Shown here: positions 58,801 to 64,000 of the stretch, one piece after another
Layout: each line of letters opens with the position of its first letter
Position numbering within the stretch: position 1 is the first letter of the stretch
NCBI GenBank assembly: GCA_964017065.1
Contig: OZ024792.1
Location: forward strand, 3,529,754-3,593,753
Origin: Haliclona indistincta
Lineage: Eukaryota; Porifera; Demospongiae; Haplosclerida; Chalinidae
Length of the DNA stretch: 64,000 nucleotides
Direction of reading: 5' to 3'
The notes under the pieces: model-generated
The model's database searches: none
Told to the model about the DNA's origin: nothing
Seen by the model: only the letters and a program-made list of their open reading frames with translations
Translations under genes and position numbers: made by a program

Positions 58801-61530
58801 TTGGGGTTTTGTGAAGTGGCGGTGGGACCCCAATAGTGCACCCTTGGGGTTTTGTGAATTCGCGGTGGGACCCCAATGGTGCACAATTGGGGTTTTGTGA
58901 ATTCGCGGTGGGACCCCCATGGTGCACCTTTGGGGTTTTGTGAATTCGTGGTGGGACACCAAAGGTGCAACCATGGGGTTTCGTGAATTCGCAGTGGGAC
59001 CCCAGTGGTGCACCCTTGGGGTTTTGTGAATTGGCGGTGGGACCCCAGTGGTGCACCCTTGGGGTTTTGGAAATTCGCAGTGGGACCCCAGTGGTGCACC
59101 CTTGGGGTTTTGTGAATTCACAGTGGGACCCCAATTGTGCACCAATGGGGTTCTTTGAATTCGCGGTGGGACCCCAATGGTGCACACTTGTGGTTTTGTG
59201 AATTCGCGGTGGAACCCCAATGGTGCACCCTTGGGGTTATTTGATGTCTCGGTGGAACCCAATTGGTGCACCCTTGGGGTTTTGTGAATTCTCGGTGGGA
59301 CCCCAATGGTGCACCCTTTGGGTTTTGTGTATTCGCAGTGGGACCCCAGTGGTGCACCCTTGGGGTTTTGTGAATTCGCAGTCGGACCCCAATAGTGCAC
59401 CCTTGGGGTTTTGTGAATTCGCAGTCGGACCCCAATTGTGCACCCTTGGGGTTTTGTGAATTCGCGGTGGGACCCCAATTGTGCACCATTGGGTTTTGTT
59501 TATTCGCAGTGGGACCCCAGTGGGGCACCCTTGGGGTTTTGTAAATTCTTGATGGGACCCCAGTGGTACACCCTTGGGGATTTGGAAATTCGCAGTGGGA
59601 CCCCAGTAGTGCACCGTTGTGGTTTTTTGAATTCGCAGTCCGACCCCAGTGGTGCACCCCAGTAGGGTTTTGTGAATTCGCAGTCCGACCCCAATGGTGC
59701 ACCCTTGCAGTTTTGAGAATTCGCAGCGGGACCCCAATGGTGCACCCTTGGGGTTTTGTGAATTCGCGGAGAGACCCCAATGGTGCAACCTTGGGTATTT
59801 TTGAAGTCGCAGTGGGACCACAGTGGAGCACCCTTGGGGATTTGTGAATTTCGCGATGGGACCCCAATAGTGCACCCTTGGGGTTTTGTGAATTCGCAGT
59901 CGGACCCCAATGGTGCACCCTTGGGGTTTTATGAATTCGTGGTCGGACCCGAGTGGTGCATCCTTGGGATTTTGAGAATCTGCAGTGGAATCCCAGTGGT
60001 GCATCCTTAAGGTTTTGTGAATTTGAGGTGGGACCCCAATAGTGCTCCCTAGGGGGTTTGTGAATTCGCAGTGGGACCCCAATGGTGCACCCTTGGGGTT
60101 TTGTGAATTCGCGGTGGGACCCCAATGGTGGTACCTTAGGGTTTTGTGAATTCGCGGTGAGACCCCAATGGTGCACCCTTGGGGTTTTGTGCATTCGCCG
60201 TGGGACCCCAGTGGTGCACCATTGGTGTTTTGTGAATTCGCGGTGGGACCCCATTGGTGCACCCTTGGTGTTTTGTGAATTCGCGGTGGGATCCCAGTGG
60301 TGCACCCTTGGGGTTTGGTGAATTTGCAGTTGGACCCCAGTGGTGGACACTTTGGGTTTTGTGAATTCGCGGTGGGACCCCAATAGTGCACCCTTGGGGT
60401 TTTGAGAATTCGCAGTGGAAACCCAATGGTAAACCCTTGGGGTTTAGTGAATTCGCGGTGGGACCCCAATGGTGAAACCTTAGGGTTTTATGAATTCACG
60501 GTGGGACCCCAATTGTGCACCCTTGGGGTTTTGTGAATTCGCGGTGGGACCCTAATGGTGCACTCTTAGGGTTTTGTGAATTCGCGGTGGGACCCCTAAG
60601 GTGCCACCAAGGGGTTTCGTTAATTCGCGGTGGGACCCCAATGGTGCAACCTTGGGGTTTTGTGATTTCGTGGTGGGACTTAAATGGTGCACCATTGGGG
60701 TTTTGTGAATTCGCGGTTGGACCCCAGTGGTGCACCCTTGGGGTTTTGGAAATTCGCAGTGGGACCCCAGTGGTGCACCCTTGGGGTTTTGTGAATTCAC
60801 AGTGGGACCCCAGTGGTGCACCCTAAGGGTTTTGTGAATTCGCGGTCGGACCCCAATGGTGCATCCTTGGGGTATTGTGAATTCGCAGTGGGACCCGAAT
60901 TGTGCACCCATGGTGTTCTTTGAATTCGCGGTGGGACCCCAGTGGTGCACCCTTGGGATTTTTGGAATTCGCAATGGGACCCCTGTGGTGCACCCTAAGG
61001 GTTTTATGATTTCGCGGTGGGACCCCAATGGTGCACCCTTGGGTTTTTGTGAATTCGCGGTGGGACCCCAATTGTGCCCCCTTGGGTTTTGTTAATTCGC
61101 AGAGGGACCCCAGTGGGGCACCCTTGGGGTTTTGTAAATTCTTGATGGAACCCAAGTGGTGCACCCTTGCTGATTTGGAAATTCGCAGTGGGACCCCAGT
61201 ACTGCACAGTTGGTGTTTTGTGAATTCGCAGTCCGACCCCAGTGGTGCACCCTTGGGGTTTTGTTTATTCGCGGTGGGACCCCAGTAGTGCGCCGTTGGG
61301 GTTTTGTGAATTCGCAGTCCGACCCCAATGGTGCACCCTTGGGGTTTTGTGAATTCGCGGAGTGACCCCAATGGTGCAACCTTGGGGGTTTTTGAATCTG
61401 CAGTAGGATCCCAGTGGTGCATCCTTAAGTTTTTGTGAATTTGAGGTGGGACCCCAAAAGTGCTCCCTAGGGGTTTTGTGAATTCGCGGTGGGACCTCAA
61501 TGGTGCACCCTTGGGGTTTTGTGAATTCGC
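52900..61530 (+). repeat. Higher-order repeat: two tandem copies, 4,314-bp spacing
   Basis: About 52900-57216 and 57217-61530 are near-identical at an offset of 4,314 bp. At the left edge the offset is 4,442, because copy 1 has one extra 128-bp three-unit segment (53059-53186 duplicated at 53187). Each copy contains a 388-bp tandem duplication (53187/53575 and 57501/57889). Boundaries are accurate to about one unit. Confidence 0.83.
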
Positions 61531-63537
61531 GGTGGGACCCCAATGGTGCTACCTTAGGGTTTTGTGAATTCGCGGTGGGACCCCAATGCTGCACCCTTGG
61601 GGTTTTGTTAATTCGCGGTGGATACGCAATGCTGCACCCTTGGGGTTTTTTGATGTCGCGGTGGAACCCAAATGATGCACCCGTGGGGTTTGGGAATTCG
61701 CGGTGGGACCCCAATGGTGCACCCTTGGGGTTTTGTGTATTCGCAGTGGGACCCCAGTGGTGCACCCTTGGGGTTTTGTGAATTCGCAGTTGGACCCCAA
61801 TAGTGCACCCTTGGGGATTTGTGAATTCGCGGTGGGACGCCAATTGTGCACCCTTGGGTTTTGTTAATTCGCAGTGGGACCCCAGTGGTGCACCATTGGT
61901 GTTTTGTGAATTCGCGGTGGGACCCCATTGGTGCACCCTTGGTGTTTTGTGAATTCGCGGTGGGATCCCAGTGGTGCACCCTTGGGGTTTGGTGAATTTG
62001 CAGTTGGACCCCAGTGGTGGACACTTTGGGTTTTGTGAATTCGCGGTGGGACCCCAATAGTGCACCCTTGGGGTTTTGAGAATTCGCAGTGGGAACCCAA
62101 TGGTAAACCCTTGGGGTTTAGTGAATTCGCGGTGGGACCCCAATGGTGAAACCTTAGGGTTTTATGAATTCACGGTGGGACCCCAATTGTGCACCCTTGG
62201 GGTTTTGTGAATTCGCGGTGGGACCCTAATGGTGCACTCTTAGGGTTTTGTGAATTCGCGGTGGGACCCCTAAGGTGCCACCAAGGGGTTTCGTTAATTC
62301 GCGGTGGGACCCCAATGGTGCAACCTTGGGGTTTTGTGATTTCGTGGTGGGACTTAAATGGTGCACCATTGGGGTTTTGTGAATTCGCGGTTGGACCCCA
62401 GTGGTGCACCCTTGGGGTTTTGGAAATTCGCAGTGGGACCCCAGTGGTGCACCCTTGGGGTTTTGTGAATTCACAGTGGGACCCCAGTGGTGCACCCTAA
62501 GGGTTTTGTGAATTCGCGGTCGGACCCCAATGGTGCATCCTTGGGGTATTGTGAATTCGCAGTGGGACCCGAATTGTGCACCCATGGTGTTCTTTGAATT
62601 CGCGGTGGGACCCCAGTGGTGCACCCTTGGGATTTTTGGAATTCGCAATGGGACCCCTGTGGTGCACCCTAAGGGTTTTATGATTTCGCGGTGGGACCCC
62701 AATGGTGCACCCTTGGGTTTTTGTGAATTCGCGGTGGGACCCCAATTGTGCCCCCTTGGGTTTTGTTAATTCGCAGAGGGACCCCAGTGGGGCACCCTTG
62801 GGGTTTTGTAAATTCTTGATGGAACCCAAGTGGTGCACCCTTGCTGATTTGGAAATTCGCAGTGGGACCCCAGTACTGCACAGTTGGTGTTTTGTGAATT
62901 CGCAGTCCGACCCCAGTGGTGCACCCTTGGGGTTTTGTTTATTCGCGGTGGGACCCCAGTAGTGCGCCGTTGGGGTTTTGTGAATTCGCAGTCCGACCCC
63001 AATGGTGCACCCTTGGGGTTTTGTGAATTCGCGGAGTGACCCCAATGGTGCAACCTTGGGGGTTTTTGAATCTGCAGTAGGATCCCAGTGGTGCATCCTT
63101 AAGTTTTTGTGAATTTGAGGTGGGACCCCAAAAGTGCTCCCTAGGGGTTTTGTGAATTCGCGGTGGGACCTCAATGGTGCACCCTTGGGGTTTTGTGAAT
63201 TCGCGGTGGGACCCCAATGGTGCTACCTTAGGGTTTTGTGAATTCGCGGTGGGACCCCAATGCTGCACCCTTGGGGTTTTGTTAATTCGCGGTGGATACG
63301 CAATGCTGCACCCTTGGGGTTTTTTGATGTCGCGGTGGAACCCAAATGATGCACCCGTGGGGTTTGGGAATTCGCGGTGGGACCCCAATGGTGCACCCTT
63401 GGGGTTTTGTGTATTCGCAGTGGGACCCCAGTGGTGCACCCTTGGGGTTTTGTGAATTCGCAGTTGGACAACAATAGTGCACCCTTGGGGATTTGTGAAT
63501 TCGCGGTGGGACGCCAATTGTGCACCCTTGGGTTTTG
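60190..63537 (+). repeat. Higher-order repeat: two tandem copies, 1,674-bp spacing
   Basis: 60190-61863 and 61864-63537 match at an offset of 1,674 bp (39 units minus 3). The first copy begins inside the second 4,314-bp copy, so this duplication came after the 4,314-bp one. The sequence gap follows shortly after the end of the second copy. Confidence 0.83.
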
Positions 63538-63635
63538 TTAATTCGCAGTGGGACCCCAGTGGGGCACCCTTGGGGTTTTGTAAATTCTTGATGGGACCCC
63601 AGTGGTACACCCTTGGGGATTTGGAAATTCGCAGT

Positions 63636-63835
63636 NNNNNNNNNNNNNNNNNNNNNNNNNNNNNNNNNNNNNNNNNNNNNNNNNNNNNNNNNNNNNNNNN
63701 NNNNNNNNNNNNNNNNNNNNNNNNNNNNNNNNNNNNNNNNNNNNNNNNNNNNNNNNNNNNNNNNNNNNNNNNNNNNNNNNNNNNNNNNNNNNNNNNNNNN
63801 NNNNNNNNNNNNNNNNNNNNNNNNNNNNNNNNNNN
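63636..63835. other. Assembly gap, 200 Ns
   Basis: Exactly 200 undetermined bases inside the satellite. The round number suggests a placeholder, so the true length is unknown. The last known unit before it is a GGAAATTCGCAGT unit and satellite follows it. Confidence 0.99.
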
Positions 63836-64000
63836 GTGCACCCGTGGGGTTTTGGAAATTCGTAGTGGGACCCCAGTGGTGCACCTTTTGGGTTTTGTGA
63901 ATTCGCGGTGGGACCCCAGTGTTGCACCCTTGGGGTTTTTAAATTCGCAGTGGCACCCCAGTGGTGCACTCTTGGGGTTTTGTGAATTCGCAGTGGGAGC
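63836..64000. repeat. Satellite after the gap
   Basis: CAGTGG-type 43-bp units continue to the window end, so the array extends beyond this window. Confidence 0.95.

Larger units (their letters stand above)
36747..63635. repeat. Satellite block C, 43-bp tandem unit
   Basis: The broken unit resumes as GGTGCACCCTAGGGG. Up to about 45165 the units resemble block B (CCCCAATGG), including the same marker units, so blocks B and C were one array before the insertion. From about 45165 a CCCCAGTGG-type subfamily dominates, with new marker units (GGAAATTCGCAG, CAGTCCGACC, TTTGATGTC and GAATTTGAGG). Two units carry T runs (45774-45783 and 49042-49050). There are no genes in the block. Confidence 0.97.

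Overview
This is a eukaryotic, almost certainly animal, window. About 87% of it is one tandem satellite with a 43-bp unit, interrupted by two transposon insertions. No bacterial features, rRNA or tRNA genes were seen. Evidence for an animal: a two-gene PIF/Harbinger DNA transposon of the animal HARBI1-like type, split by short GT-AG introns of 52-72 bp. Such short introns suit small-intron invertebrates (sponges, for example), but the lineage is inference.

Layout. 1-16877: satellite block A. 16878-17246: a 369-bp non-autonomous inverted-repeat element (MITE) with a 9-bp target duplication. 17247-28755: satellite block B. 28756-36746: an AT-richer island of 7,991 bp that looks like one insertion, because the satellite unit is cut and resumes exactly after a 3-bp duplication (GGT), and the island ends carry inverted CACAG(G/C)ACGAAT motifs. 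36747-63635: satellite block C, which changes from a CAATGG-type to a CAGTGG-type unit near 45.17 kb. 63636-63835: 200 Ns. 63836-64000: satellite again.

The satellite is layered. 43-bp units are mixed with units about 11-12 bp longer, and these mixtures are copied as larger higher-order segments (spacings of about 5,158, 1,451, 3,378, 2,581/2,710, 4,314, 388 and 1,674 bp). The consensus minus strand has no stop codon in any frame and 43 is not a multiple of 3, so it reads as a 43-residue protein repeat every 129 bp. This produces very long open frames (up to 1,333 codons), which I treat as a composition effect and not as genes.

The real genes are in the 8-kb island. A nested, apparently complete Harbinger element (29569-32937; TAA target duplication) carries two convergent spliced genes: a Myb/SANT-like DNA-binding protein (+, six exons, 337 codons by my model) and a DDE transposase (-, two exons, 442 codons). 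In this family the Myb-like protein helps bring the transposase to the element ends, and both ends here carry palindromic GCGCAT motifs that could be the binding sites. The rest of the island holds a promoter-like stretch (about 34.07-34.20 kb), two arrays of a 24-bp minisatellite and a duplicated 0.29-kb segment. No transposase that could mobilise the 8-kb island itself was seen.
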